A DNA stretch of 44,658 nt from an uncultured Clostridia bacterium (GCA_944350085.1 CALVNY010000017.1:1-44658); one strand, 5' to 3'; counted from the first letter of the stretch, positions 15,785 through 25,006 are shown. The notes: a model not told the origin generated them from the sequence alone. Numbers and translations are program-made.

Positions 15785-16044
15785 GCAAGGAATTGTCATA
15801 AATATGTAGTTTTTAATAAAAAATTACTATTAATCAAAATTTTTAAAATGTATAAATTTTTGTGTTTTATTAAAAATATAATAATTTGTAAGTATATAAT
15901 TTTTACATAATTTCAATTTTTAAATAAAAAATTTTTTGTAATTAACATTAATTTTTTCAATGAAGATTAAATACTTTTTTGTGTTCTTTTCATATATCAA
16001 ATATTAAATTTTATTAAAAATAAAAATAATTAAAATAAAAGTCA

Positions 16045-16073
16045 TTGACAAAAACAAATATTGAATATATACT
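16045..16073 (+). promoter_or_regulatory. Promoter of tRNA-Lys (CUU)
   Basis: Consensus TTGACA (16045-16050), a 17-base spacer and TATACT (16068-16073); predicted start near 16080, about 50 bases before the tRNA. Confidence 0.8.
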
Positions 16074-16129
16074 AAATAAGTAATTTTTAAAACATTGTTT
16101 TTATTAAAAATTAAATAAAACAATTTTAT

Positions 16130-16205
16130 GGACCACTAGCTCAGTTGGTAGAGCAACTGACTCTTAATCAGTGGGTCCAGAGTTCGAGTCTCTGGTGGTC
16201 CACCA
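16130..16205 (+). tRNA. tRNA-Lys (CUU)
   Basis: Acceptor GGACCAC/GTGGTCC, anticodon loop CTCTTAA between ACTGA and TCAGT (anticodon CTT), encoded CCA. It reads AAG, complementing the UUU tRNA at 10728. Confidence 0.97.
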
Positions 16206-16213
16206 AATATAAT

Positions 16214-16240
16214 AAATCCTTTTTTAAAAGGATTTTTTAT
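16214..16240 (+). terminator. Intrinsic terminator after tRNA-Lys
   Basis: AAATCC...GGATTT hairpin with A/T-rich upper stem (16214-16235), followed by T residues, 9 bases after the tRNA. Confidence 0.75.
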
Positions 16241-16472
16241 TTTTAATTTTTAAGTTGGTTTTTGATTTTTATTTAAAATTTAATACTATTTTGTTAAAAA
16301 GTTTTAGAATTAAATAGTTATTATAATTTTTTTGTTTACTAATTTTGATTATTGTATTTTTTTATTAATTATTTATTTGCATAATTATTATAGTTAAATG
16401 ATTTATGATTTTATTTGTATACTATTATTAAATTATATTATTATTGATATAAAAGATAAAAGGGAAGTGAAT

Positions 16473-16808
16473 ATGAGTAAAGAATATCTTGGTAAAATAG
16501 TTGATGTAAATATTGATAGACCAATGGGGAGCAGACATCCAAAACATGGGTTTATTTATCCTGTAAATTATGGTTATATTCCGAACACAGTGTCCGGGGA
16601 TGGTGAAGAGTTAGATGTTTATGTTTTAGGTGTTTTTGAACCGCTTACAATATTTAAGGGAAAAGTTGTGGCAATAATCCATAGAGTAAATGACGATGAT
16701 GATAAGTTGATAGTAGTCCCCAAAAACAAAAATTATACTAATGAGCAAATTAGAGCCTTAACAGAGTTTCAAGAGCAATGGTTTGAATCTGAAATTTTAA
16801 GGTCCTAA
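16473..16808 (+). CDS. Short inorganic pyrophosphatase (soluble family I-like)
   Basis: A 111-residue protein matching the core of family I inorganic pyrophosphatases: GSRHPKHGFIYPVNYGYIPN, then the metal-binding signature GDGEELDVYVLG, then HRVNDDDDKLIVVP with the Asp/Lys cluster. The reaction is PPi hydrolysis to phosphate, pulling biosynthetic reactions forward. It is much shorter than the usual 160-180 residues, lacking most of the N- and C-terminal parts, and the middle Asp of D-x-D is Glu. Similar short versions occur in Firmicutes, so it is probably functional, but the substrate may differ. The start follows AGGGAAG; upstream in-frame codons to 16398 lack a ribosome binding site. Confidence 0.85.
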   Translation: MSKEYLGKIVDVNIDRPMGSRHPKHGFIYPVNYGYIPNTVSGDGEELDVYVLGVFEPLTIFKGKVVAIIHRVNDDDDKLIVVPKNKNYTNEQIRALTEFQEQWFESEILRS

Positions 16809-16828
16809 ATTAGTTTAATTTATTTATT

Positions 16829-16858
16829 AAAAGATATCGTTTGATATCTTTTTTTATA
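16829..16858 (+). terminator. Intrinsic terminator after the pyrophosphatase gene
   Basis: A 10-bp stem (16829-16838 with 16843-16852), 4-base loop and T run. The following 16859-17127 is AT-rich and I see nothing in it. Confidence 0.87.
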
Positions 16859-17127
16859 ATAATTTTTAAGCACAAAAATATATAATAAAAATGAAACTAA
16901 ATTAATGTTTTAACAAATATTAATATGTTTTTAAATTTTTAATAATGAATATTGTGTTATATAATTAATTTTATGTATTTTGCAACAATTATTAAATGTT
17001 AAATTTATTTGGTTATTAATAAAACTATTTATTTTATTAATAAAAAATATATATTTTTGATTTAGATTTATAATAATAATGATTTTGATAATAAATTAAA
17101 TATTGTACAAAATAGAGATATTATTGT

Positions 17128-17157
17128 TTGACAAACAAAATAATAAAAATATATAAT
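17128..17157 (+). promoter_or_regulatory. Promoter of the four-gene envelope cassette
   Basis: TTGACA (17128-17133), an 18-base spacer and TATAAT (17152-17157), with AAGGAG and ATG following at 17175 and 17189. Both hexamers match consensus, so strong vegetative expression is expected. Confidence 0.8.
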
Positions 17158-17188
17158 GAAAATATAAAATAAAATAAGGAGTAATTAT

Positions 17189-17629
17189 ATGCAAAAATCG
17201 TATATTACATCAAATGGTAAAATAGAATTTAATGCATTTATTACTAGATTAGGTAAGATACTTTTTAATATATCAATCGTTTCATGGTTACTTTGTTTGT
17301 CTGGTATTTTATCATTTGTGGCAACTGCAGCAATATTTATAATTGGGTTTTGTTTAATTGTAGTTTCTTTTGGCACAATATTTATTGCTATTCCAAATTT
17401 TGGTTCAGTGTTTTTGACAAGCGCAAGTATTTCAACACAAATTTCAGCTTTTTTCCTTGAAAATATTTTTATCTTTATTCCTATTGCTTTAATTTTGCCA
17501 ATATTCTCAATGGTTTGTTTGGTCATTGACAAACAAAATAAACATACTTCACGCATAATTGCATTGTCAATTTTAATTGCAATTGAAATTCTAATGTTAA
17601 TAGGTTTAATTGTGGGGGTAATAAAATGA
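17189..17629 (+). CDS. Unknown four-helix membrane protein (cassette gene 1)
   Basis: A 146-residue protein with about four membrane helices (roughly residues 24-45, 47-69, 89-112 and 122-144) and short polar loops. The N-terminal 20 residues are polar. I do not recognise a family. It starts after AAGGAG and overlaps the next gene by four bases (ATGA), so the pair is translationally coupled. Position as first gene of a strongly promoted operon ending in a lipoprotein points to an envelope role. Confidence 0.7.
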   Translation: MQKSYITSNGKIEFNAFITRLGKILFNISIVSWLLCLSGILSFVATAAIFIIGFCLIVVSFGTIFIAIPNFGSVFLTSASISTQISAFFLENIFIFIPIALILPIFSMVCLVIDKQNKHTSRIIALSILIAIEILMLIGLIVGVIK

Positions 17630-18138
17630 GAACTGTAAATTTGCGTATGCTTGGTTTGGATTCAAAAGTTTGCCCGAATATTACTGTTGATGGTAAGTAT
17701 ATTAAAGGTAATAAAAACAAATTTGAATCTTATGAAGCCACATTTGAAACGGAAAAAGATGAGGTTGAAATTGTTATAACAAGATTTTTGGAACTAAATG
17801 GAAAATTGTGGTGGCTATATGCACTAATTTCATTTATAATAAGTGTTTTTGGTTTGTTTGAACCACGATATGATAAAAAGAATATCGTAATCGATTGTAA
17901 ATTTAAATTAAAATTAAAAGACACAAATGAAGTAAAAATAAAATTTAACACAATGTCAAAAGAAGGAAATGCAGTAGAAATTGAAACAGAAAATGAATAT
18001 TCAATAATTGAAAATAAATACTATGTTGACAAAAAAGCAAAAACAAAATGGACAATATTATTATTAACTAAATTAGTGTTGTGGGTAATAATAATTGTAC
18101 TTGCTGTGTATTTTATAATTAATAAAGTGGGTAAATAA
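17626..18138 (+). CDS. Unknown membrane protein (cassette gene 2)
   Basis: A 170-residue protein with a hydrophilic N-terminal domain (1-60, beta-rich in appearance), a short hydrophobic stretch (about 63-79), a charged middle domain (82-140) with alternating K/E strands, and a C-terminal membrane helix (about 145-165). I do not recognise a family. The start codon overlaps the previous stop (ATGA) and is preceded by GGGGGT. It is followed 22 bases later by the LURP-one-like gene. Confidence 0.7.
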   Translation: MRTVNLRMLGLDSKVCPNITVDGKYIKGNKNKFESYEATFETEKDEVEIVITRFLELNGKLWWLYALISFIISVFGLFEPRYDKKNIVIDCKFKLKLKDTNEVKIKFNTMSKEGNAVEIETENEYSIIENKYYVDKKAKTKWTILLLTKLVLWVIIIVLAVYFIINKVGK

Positions 18139-18160
18139 AATATATTACAAGGAGAGAATA

Positions 18161-18643
18161 ATGAAAGTATATATTAAAAATAAATTTTGGTCACTAGGTG
18201 GTGGGTCAACGGTTGTTGATGAAAACAAAAATCCAGTTTTTCAGGTTAAAGGCAAAGTTTTTAGCATAACTAGGAAAAAATATTTATGTGACATGGAGGG
18301 CAATAAACTATTTAAAATTAGAAATAAATGGTTTAATTGGTTCATACATAAAGCATATATTTATGATTCAAATAATAATAAAGTTGCAACAGTTAAGGAT
18401 AAATGGTTTAACTATAAACAAGATTATTTTGTAACTGGATATAAAGATGAAATTAAAATTGATGGCAAATTCTTTTCATTAACAACACAAATTTTAAGGA
18501 ATGGCGAAGTTGTTGGAACAATTAGAAGAAAAATTAATTTAATTCTTGATTCTTTTGAACTTGAAGCAAGTGAAGAAGATATGCCATTTATGATTGCACT
18601 AGTAATTGCCATTGATAATATTACAGACAAAAAATACAAGTAA
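18161..18643 (+). CDS. LURP-one-related/Tubby-like (YxjI-type) protein (cassette gene 3)
   Basis: A 160-residue protein with the repeating beta-strand pattern of the LURP-one-related (LOR)/YxjI family, related to the Tubby C-terminal beta barrel: 'Y-I-K-N-K-F-W-S-L', 'V-x-D-E-N-x-N-P-V-F-x-V-K-G-K', 'K-V-A-T-V-K-D-K-W', 'G-x-I-x-R-K'. There is no signal peptide; it should be cytoplasmic and may sit at the membrane surface, as Tubby folds bind phosphoinositides in eukaryotes. The bacterial role is unknown. A strong AAGGAG is present. It sits between membrane protein genes and a lipoprotein gene. Confidence 0.78.
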   Translation: MKVYIKNKFWSLGGGSTVVDENKNPVFQVKGKVFSITRKKYLCDMEGNKLFKIRNKWFNWFIHKAYIYDSNNNKVATVKDKWFNYKQDYFVTGYKDEIKIDGKFFSLTTQILRNGEVVGTIRRKINLILDSFELEASEEDMPFMIALVIAIDNITDKKYK

Positions 18644-18655
18644 GGAGTTAAAAAA

Positions 18656-20617
18656 ATGAAAAAGAAAGTAATAGGTTTTTTAATATTACTTGCAGTGTTT
18701 TTGCCAAGTATTGTGCTATTTTCAGCATGTAGTTGTAGTAAAAAAGATTACAATATAACATTTGAAAATTTTGATAATACAAAATTATCCATGGGGTTTG
18801 TTACAGGTGATAGCACATACAAAGTTAGTGAATTATTCAACAAAGTATCATCATTAGGTGGATATGATGTTTATGATTATAGTGAATTTGAGGTGTTAGT
18901 TAATGGTGAGCCTAACACAGAATTATTTAATAAATACAGTTACTCTAATGAATATGCAATTGTTGGAAATAACATTCAATTAGGTCATTTTAACTTTAAT
19001 AATGTCAAATCAGATATTACAATTTCATTTACAGGAATAAAAGAAAGAGTTGTAGAAATTGGTTTTATGGCTAGCAATGATGAAAGATTAGCCGATAAAA
19101 AAATTCAAGAAGAACAACCAACATATAGTTCAATGTTAACAACTTTCGGCAATAATTTTAAAGTAAAAATTAGTGACAGCGATTACAATTACATTAAATT
19201 GCATGACCGAACAATAAGTAGAGATTCAAATGGATATGTTAGTGCTAAATATTTGTTTACAGACAACACATCCGATATTCTTTACTATGTTGAAGATGAA
19301 GAAGAAATTGTAGATGGCAAACCTGCATTAAAAGAAGTTTATAGTCCGTACTTTTTTAAATATAATGCAATTGATTTCTTTACTCCAAGATTCAAAAAAG
19401 TATATGAATATATAGGTGAGGATTTTCAAGGAACTTTTGATAGTAAAAACCCAGAACTTGCAAGTAGATATAAAGAGTATGTTTACGATGAATGTTATTA
19501 TAACGATAATAATAGATTTGGTTTTTCCATGTTAACAAATCAAAGTTTTGGTTATTATGAAGATATTAATGGAACAAATTATGATTTTGTAAGGGCAACA
19601 GATGAAACACAAAGCGTTGCAACAATTTCAGGAAATGGCATTTTTAACTTATCAGAAATGTTTACAATTCCATTATCAAATTATGTTGTTGATAATTTAA
19701 AAAATTATGTAAATTTTACTTTTAACTTGTATGATAAAAATTTTATAGTGTTAGATTTTAACAATATGAAAATTGCAGAAATTAGTGCAAATATACAAAA
19801 TGTTAATGCTTATATTTCCAACGACCTTAGTGGAAGTTATGGAAGTCCTTTTGAACTAACTAAAGTCAACACACAAAGAGAATTTAAAATAGTAAATTTG
19901 TGTGAAGTAGATGGTGTAAGTGGAATAAATTTTGAAAATGCAAAAATATATGTTAATGGAACAGAACTTACAGGAAAATATGGAAGTTATGAATATGTTT
20001 CAGAAAACACTGATTTAGGCGTTAATGATTATTTTAATTGTGTAATTAAAGCTGGTGTTATGCCAATAGATTTTTATTCAATAGAAGATTTACAAAATGA
20101 TGAATTGTTCTTTGACACAACAAACTATAATATAACAATAGAAAATATTGATTTTTCAAATGCAACAGGTTTAAGCACAATTAAACTTAATAATTTAGAA
20201 TATACTTATTTTTACCCTGGATTTGAAAATACTATACTTTATCAATGGGAAAATTTAGATGGTTCATTAGAAGCATATACATCACAAAAGAATGAATTTG
20301 GCAATAATAATATTGTAAATATATATTTTAATGTTGTAACATGTAATAAATTGACAATTAAAAATGGCGACATGCAAAAAACATACGATTTAATTGATTG
20401 TGCTAAAAAGGTTCTAAATGGAACTATTGAAGGAACATATGATGATTCAAATGGAATTGATTCTTATGTAATTTGGAAAGACGGAATCTTTGAGTTTTCT
20501 TTAAGATTTGTATTTGACAATGGTGAACAAAATATAGACATTAGTAACTTGGTAGATTTTAATTTATATATCAATATTATTAATAGCAATATGGATATTG
20601 AAATTTGGGGCGAATAA
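18656..20617 (+). CDS. Large lipoprotein of unknown function (cassette gene 4)
   Basis: A 653-residue protein with a lipoprotein signal: MKKKVIGFLILL..., and a lipobox LFSAC with Cys25 (Phe at -3 is less common). The mature part is rich in Asn, Asp, Tyr and Phe, with an 'I-T-F-E-N-F-D-N' start and beta-strand-like stretches throughout; I see no catalytic motif or recognisable domain. It should be anchored to the outer face of the cell membrane. AAGGAG precedes the start, 12 bases after the previous gene. The whole cassette ends at the terminator at 20641. Confidence 0.75.
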   Translation: MKKKVIGFLILLAVFLPSIVLFSACSCSKKDYNITFENFDNTKLSMGFVTGDSTYKVSELFNKVSSLGGYDVYDYSEFEVLVNGEPNTELFNKYSYSNEYAIVGNNIQLGHFNFNNVKSDITISFTGIKERVVEIGFMASNDERLADKKIQEEQPTYSSMLTTFGNNFKVKISDSDYNYIKLHDRTISRDSNGYVSAKYLFTDNTSDILYYVEDEEEIVDGKPALKEVYSPYFFKYNAIDFFTPRFKKVYEYIGEDFQGTFDSKNPELASRYKEYVYDECYYNDNNRFGFSMLTNQSFGYYEDINGTNYDFVRATDETQSVATISGNGIFNLSEMFTIPLSNYVVDNLKNYVNFTFNLYDKNFIVLDFNNMKIAEISANIQNVNAYISNDLSGSYGSPFELTKVNTQREFKIVNLCEVDGVSGINFENAKIYVNGTELTGKYGSYEYVSENTDLGVNDYFNCVIKAGVMPIDFYSIEDLQNDELFFDTTNYNITIENIDFSNATGLSTIKLNNLEYTYFYPGFENTILYQWENLDGSLEAYTSQKNEFGNNNIVNIYFNVVTCNKLTIKNGDMQKTYDLIDCAKKVLNGTIEGTYDDSNGIDSYVIWKDGIFEFSLRFVFDNGEQNIDISNLVDFNLYINIINSNMDIEIWGE

Positions 20618-20640
20618 ATTTAAATTTTGATTAATCACGA

Positions 20641-20680
20641 AAAAAAGAACTTTATTGAATTAAATAAAGTTCTTTTTTAT
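20641..20680. terminator. Bidirectional terminator between convergent operons
   Basis: A 16-bp stem (20641-20656 with 20663-20678) flanked by A and T runs, between the lipoprotein gene and the end of the minus-strand GNAT-like gene. Confidence 0.85.
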
Positions 20681-20766
20681 TTTAAATAAAATTTATGTAT
20701 TTCATTAATATAAATTTAATGTTTGTTGTTTAAATTAATCAATTAAAAATTAATTTAACAGATAAA

Positions 20767-21885
20767 TTAAATTTGTTTTATATAACATCTTCTGTCTTTG
20801 TGGTGATCCAACTCAAAATTTTTAAATAAGGCATGAATATTTGAGTTGTTTTCTAGTTGTAACAATGTTTCGGCTTGTTTAACTCCGTTTTTAACAAGGT
20901 TTGTTAAAATTTTAGACATAATTACGGCGGCAACGCCTTTTGTTTGATATGTTGGTTTTACTGCAACCAAAGCCAAATCCACGGTGTCATTTTTCTTAAT
21001 GGCTTTAAGTAAAGAGAAAATATGAAAAGATAAAATTTTGCCTTTTGTTTTTTGTATTGCTTTTGCAATGCTTGGAAAAACTAAACCAAAACCAACTAAT
21101 TCATCGTCTTCATTAGTAACTAAAGATAAATAATCCATTGAAACAATTAGTTTGAATTGAGAGCAGTATTGTTTTTTTAGCTCTTCATTAATAGGAACAA
21201 CCCCGTAAAGTGGACTATAGCATTCTTCAATTAAATCAAAAATTTGATTTAAATATTTGTCTATAATTTTATTTTTTTTGCCTTCAACAAGTTTTAATTT
21301 GTATTTTTTCTTTACAATATCGCTAAGCCTGTTTAATTTTTCATCTACAACTGTTGGTATTTTTACGCTATATTCATTCCAGTCAACACTTTTTACAAAT
21401 CCATAGTGCTCAAAATGCTTAGGGTAGTATTCATAAGTGTAATTTTCTTCAAAAGCAGAAAGTTTATCAAAACCATATATTAGTAAACCTTCGCGGTCCA
21501 AATCATTAAATCCTAGTGGGCCGTGTACTTCTTCCATTCCTATGCTTTTTGCCCAGTTAAATAGAGCATCAAATAAAGCAGCAGAAACTTCTAAATCATC
21601 TATAAAATCAATTCGGCTTACCCTTACTCTTTTTTTACCTGTAATTTGATTGTCTGTTTTTTGTAATATGCCAGCAATTCGTCCAACTAATTTGTTGTCC
21701 TTAAATGCTAAAAATCCAACAATATCACTATCTTTTAAATTTGCATTTTTGTTTTTATTAAACAAATTTAACTCCTCATTAACAAATGGGGGAACATAGT
21801 AAGGACAGTTTTTGTATAATTTAAGAGGAAAGTAAGTAAAATTTTTAACATCTTTTTTTGTTTTAACTTCTCTAATTGTAAGCAT
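20767..21885 (-). CDS. Large GNAT-superfamily-like protein (YghO-like)
   Basis: A 372-residue protein of the long N-acetyltransferase-like type. Its N-terminal half has 'F-x-x-F-P-x-x-L-Y-K-N-x-x-Y-Y-V-P-P' and a first acyltransferase fold with 'G-R-I-A-G-I', then 'E-V-H-G-P-L-G-F-N-D-L-D-R-E-G-L-L-I-Y-G-F-D'; the C-terminal half resembles a second GNAT fold with 'L-A-L-V-A-V-K-P-T-Y-Q-T-K-G-V-A-A'. The substrate is unknown. It follows the DegV gene by 7 bases with an AGGTG ribosome binding site, so the two are one operon. Confidence 0.75.
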   Translation of the reverse strand: MLTIREVKTKKDVKNFTYFPLKLYKNCPYYVPPFVNEELNLFNKNKNANLKDSDIVGFLAFKDNKLVGRIAGILQKTDNQITGKKRVRVSRIDFIDDLEVSAALFDALFNWAKSIGMEEVHGPLGFNDLDREGLLIYGFDKLSAFEENYTYEYYPKHFEHYGFVKSVDWNEYSVKIPTVVDEKLNRLSDIVKKKYKLKLVEGKKNKIIDKYLNQIFDLIEECYSPLYGVVPINEELKKQYCSQFKLIVSMDYLSLVTNEDDELVGFGLVFPSIAKAIQKTKGKILSFHIFSLLKAIKKNDTVDLALVAVKPTYQTKGVAAVIMSKILTNLVKNGVKQAETLLQLENNSNIHALFKNFELDHHKDRRCYIKQI

Positions 21886-21892
21886 AAATCAC

Positions 21893-22798
21893 CTATAATA
21901 CTTCAACATTTGAAATATTTTTTTCTAATTCAACAACTCTATTTTTTGCAACAAAAACAACACCCACAACATCAGGTCCACAATGCGAACCAATAACGGG
22001 GCCAATGGTTTGCAACTTCACATTAAGGTTAGGGCGTGAAGTTTTTATTTTTTTTGCCATTTCTTCTGTTTCGTTTCTACAATCGGCATCTATTATGTAT
22101 GCATCATATTTTTCTTCATCGATAGCATCTTCAATTACTTTTTTTGTTAAATAGTTTAATGCTGCTTTTCTTCCGATGATTTTATTAACAACTTTTAGTG
22201 AACCTTTGCTGTCAAATGACAAAATTGGTTTTAAATTTAAAATTGAACCTGCAATGGCAGCAGTGGCACTAAGCCTTCCACCTCGTTTTAAATGCATAAG
22301 ATTGTTTACCATAAAGTAGCAAGCAATATTATTTGTAAATTCTTTTAAAAACGAAATGATTTCTTCGTCAGTTGCACCATTTTCTTTTAATTTTGCAGCA
22401 GCCTTAACTTGTATCCCTGATGGAACACTTATGGCGTTTGTATTAAATAAAGTTAATTTTCTATTAGGGAACTTTTCCTTTAATTCTTTCATTGCAATTC
22501 TTAATTGGTCAAAAGTTCCACTCATAGCATGAGAAAATGAAATATATAAAACATCTTCACCAGATTCAAAAATTGGTGTTAAAAAGTTTTTATATTGTTC
22601 TATGTTAAGGGCACTAGTGGTACTGCTAACCCCTTTTCTTAATTTATTATAAAAATCTTTAAAATCAGTTGTTTTGCCTAAATCATACATATATTCATTA
22701 CCATCTAAAATATATGGCATTTCAATATTTTTAATATTTAATGGTTCTAATTCATCAAACCATAGTTCGCAATCAGAATCTGTTAATAGTACACTCAT
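21893..22798 (-). CDS. DegV-family fatty-acid-binding protein
   Basis: A 301-residue DegV-family (FakB-like) protein. Landmarks are the N-terminal TDSDCEL strand, the Ser/Thr-rich loop GVSSTTSALN that holds the fatty acid carboxylate, the SFSHAMSGTFDQL motif (usually SSGLSGTY), 'L-K-R-G-G-R-L-S' and the LKPILSFD strand. FakB proteins bind a fatty acid and present it to the kinase FakA for phosphorylation; no fakA is in this window. The product acyl phosphate is also the substrate of PlsY. An AGGAG site precedes the start. It is slightly longer than usual at the N-terminus. Confidence 0.9.
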   Translation of the reverse strand: MSVLLTDSDCELWFDELEPLNIKNIEMPYILDGNEYMYDLGKTTDFKDFYNKLRKGVSSTTSALNIEQYKNFLTPIFESGEDVLYISFSHAMSGTFDQLRIAMKELKEKFPNRKLTLFNTNAISVPSGIQVKAAAKLKENGATDEEIISFLKEFTNNIACYFMVNNLMHLKRGGRLSATAAIAGSILNLKPILSFDSKGSLKVVNKIIGRKAALNYLTKKVIEDAIDEEKYDAYIIDADCRNETEEMAKKIKTSRPNLNVKLQTIGPVIGSHCGPDVVGVVFVAKNRVVELEKNISNVEVL

Positions 22799-22937
22799 AA
22801 ATACTCCTATAAAAATTATTTCAAAATAATAATAATATAAAAATCATTCTAAAATAATAATAACATTTTTTTAAAATTAAATAAATCAATTTGTTAATAA
22901 AAGTGATATTTGTAAAATTTTGTAATTATTTGTAAAT

Positions 22938-22971
22938 AAAAAAGATATAAAAAATGGGTTTATATCTTTTT
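22938..22971 (-). terminator. Terminator of the AlkD-like gene
   Basis: A 13-bp stem (22938-22950 with 22959-22971); on the minus strand the T run is the A run at its left end. It lies just after the stop of the gene at 22977. Confidence 0.7.
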
Positions 22972-22976
22972 AATTT

Positions 22977-23702
22977 TTATTTGTTAGGTGATAAATTGAT
23001 TTTTAGTTTTTTTATGTCTTCTTTTTGTAAAGGTGTAACTTGTTTACTTTCTAGGATTTTTTGAAATGTTTTGTTCTTTACAAAATAACTAAGTTGCGAA
23101 GTGTTAATATAATTCAATGTGGACTTTTCATCAAAAATAAAAGTAGTAGAAAGCAACCACGCAATACCCATATTAACATAATATTTGTTGCAAGTTATTG
23201 TATTTAATATTTCAAAAATTTCAAAAAGATTAGTTTTTATATAAAATTTCATAAGTAAAATTAATCCAACACGCACTACAAATTCGTTGTTGGTTTTAAC
23301 AAATTCTTTTATCTTGTTTAAATAAAATTCTTTATTTTTTAAAACAATTTTATATTCGCCACAAAGGATATCGCAAACAGCCCAATTATTTATTGTGTAA
23401 ATAAAGTTTTTAAATGGTGGGTAGGACAAATTAATGTCTTTAATTTTTGAAAGTACTAGGGCATAAATAATATGTAATTCAAAAATATCGGGCATATTTA
23501 ATGATAAAAAACTTATACAGTTTCCTTTTGAAATTTCTTTTGCTATTAGTCGTAGTTTAGGAATTTGAACACCGATAGTTTTGCTTGTTGTATTAATTAT
23601 TTTGTCATTAAAATTTTTAAATTTTTCATTACTTAATTTTTTTAGTTCAAGAATTAAGTTTTCTAGTTCGTTATAATTCCAATTATCTATTTTTAAGTTC
23701 AT
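22977..23702 (-). CDS. AlkD-like DNA alkylation repair protein
   Basis: A 241-residue all-helical protein of the HEAT-like-repeat DNA glycosylase family. Recognisable are the 'G-V-Q-I-P-K-L-R-L-I-A-K-E-I' segment (about 47-60), the 'N-W-A-V-C-D' motif (about 107-112) where AlkD has an NWDLVD-like stretch, and the 'M-G-I-A-W-L-L-S-T' helix (about 177-186). AlkD excises N3- and N7-alkylated purines without flipping the base. It is transcribed alone, divergent from alr by 125 bases. The family is clear; activity is inferred. Confidence 0.85.
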   Translation of the reverse strand: MNLKIDNWNYNELENLILELKKLSNEKFKNFNDKIINTTSKTIGVQIPKLRLIAKEISKGNCISFLSLNMPDIFELHIIYALVLSKIKDINLSYPPFKNFIYTINNWAVCDILCGEYKIVLKNKEFYLNKIKEFVKTNNEFVVRVGLILLMKFYIKTNLFEIFEILNTITCNKYYVNMGIAWLLSTTFIFDEKSTLNYINTSQLSYFVKNKTFQKILESKQVTPLQKEDIKKLKINLSPNK

Positions 23703-23827
23703 ATCAACCTCAAGATTATTTTAACATAATATTAAAAAATGTCATATTAATTTATAGGTTTTATCAAAAAACTAGTTGTATAAAAATACAAAATAAGTGC
23801 ATAAAAATAAATTAATAAGAGAGTGTT

Positions 23828-24907
23828 ATGAGTTTTAATAAGTACATAATTGATTGTGGGGCATTGAGATACAATGCAAACAAAATTAAAGATGAAATTG
23901 GTGAAAATGTTAAACTTTGTGGAGTAATAAAAGCAGATGCTTATGGACATGGTAGTGTAACTATAGCAAATAAACTTAAAGATATTTGTAATTTTTTTGC
24001 TGTTGCGTGCATAAAAGAAGCAATTGAACTTAGAGATAGAAATATTTTAAACTCTATAATAGTTTTAGGAATTGTGCCACTTTCAGACATAAAATATTGT
24101 GTTTTTAATAATATTTCTATCAATATTTCTTCCATTACGCAATTAAATAGTGTTATTAAAAAATTAAAAGAATTAAATTTAACTAATGATAAGTTAAAAA
24201 TACATTTAAAAATAAATTCTGGTTTAAATAGGTTAGGATTTTCAAAAATTAACGATTTTAAAAAGGCGTTAAAAATTATTGATGAAAATGATGAAATTTT
24301 ATTAGAAGGAATTTTTACACATTTTGCCACCAAAGACAACGATGAAAAATTTATTGATGAGCAGTACAAAGATTTTAAAAAATATGTTAATCTGGTTAAG
24401 GATAGATGCATAATTATACATAATTGTAATTCTTTTGCCACTATGAATAAAAAAGAATATAGAAATTCTATGGTTAGGTGCGGATTTGATTTGTATGGGT
24501 GGGAAAAAGGGTTTAAACCCGTTTTGAGCATAACAAGTGAGATTATACAAATAAATTATGTTGAAGATGCAACAGTTGGATATGATAGAACATACCATGC
24601 ACATAATCAAAAGATTGCAGTAATTCCAATAGGATATGCTGATGGTTTTGATAGGAGGCTTAGCAATAATTTTAAAGTTTTAGTAAATGGGGAATTTGCA
24701 AATGTTGTAGGAAACATTTGTATGGATTTGTGTATGATTGATGTTACAAACATTAAAAAAGTGGACATTGGAACAAAAGTAACAATATTAGGAATTGATG
24801 GCAGTAACAAAATTTCAATATATGATTATGCAAAAGTTTTAAATACAAGCCCGTATGAAATTTTGTTAAAGTTTAAAAACACTCGTATGGACATTATTGA
24901 AAAATAA
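23828..24907 (+). CDS. alr: Alanine racemase
   Basis: A 359-residue PLP enzyme. The PLP-binding lysine is Lys35 in GVIKADAYGHG and the opposite-face catalytic tyrosine is Tyr252 in VGYDRTY. 'P-I-G-Y-A-D-G' and 'G-N-I-C-M-D' in the C-terminal beta domain are also present. It makes D-alanine for peptidoglycan. The length is close to the usual 370-390. The start follows a weak AAGAGAG. In its immediate context (alr-rsmD) there is no toxin-antitoxin or other regulator; a terminator separates it from rsmD. Confidence 0.96.
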   Translation: MSFNKYIIDCGALRYNANKIKDEIGENVKLCGVIKADAYGHGSVTIANKLKDICNFFAVACIKEAIELRDRNILNSIIVLGIVPLSDIKYCVFNNISINISSITQLNSVIKKLKELNLTNDKLKIHLKINSGLNRLGFSKINDFKKALKIIDENDEILLEGIFTHFATKDNDEKFIDEQYKDFKKYVNLVKDRCIIIHNCNSFATMNKKEYRNSMVRCGFDLYGWEKGFKPVLSITSEIIQINYVEDATVGYDRTYHAHNQKIAVIPIGYADGFDRRLSNNFKVLVNGEFANVVGNICMDLCMIDVTNIKKVDIGTKVTILGIDGSNKISIYDYAKVLNTSPYEILLKFKNTRMDIIEK

Positions 24908-24952
24908 AAAATATACTATGAAAATTATTTATATTTTGCTATAATAAAAAAT

Positions 24953-24986
24953 AAACAACATCTAATTTAATAGATGTTTGTTTTTT
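24953..24986 (+). terminator. Intrinsic terminator after alr
   Basis: A 12-bp stem with one bulged T (24953-24964 with 24971-24983), 6-base loop and T run. Confidence 0.8.
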
Positions 24987-25006
24987 ATAATATTTAGTGG
25001 TGATTT

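Noticed and set aside
16859..17127. Gene-free stretch that might hide a small gene or RNA
   Set aside because: AT-rich with no paired promoter and terminator, no ORF with a ribosome binding site and no strong stem.
23941..24531. 196-codon minus-strand open frame opposite alr
   Set aside because: It is the antisense of a clear alanine racemase and shows no domain or ribosome binding site.
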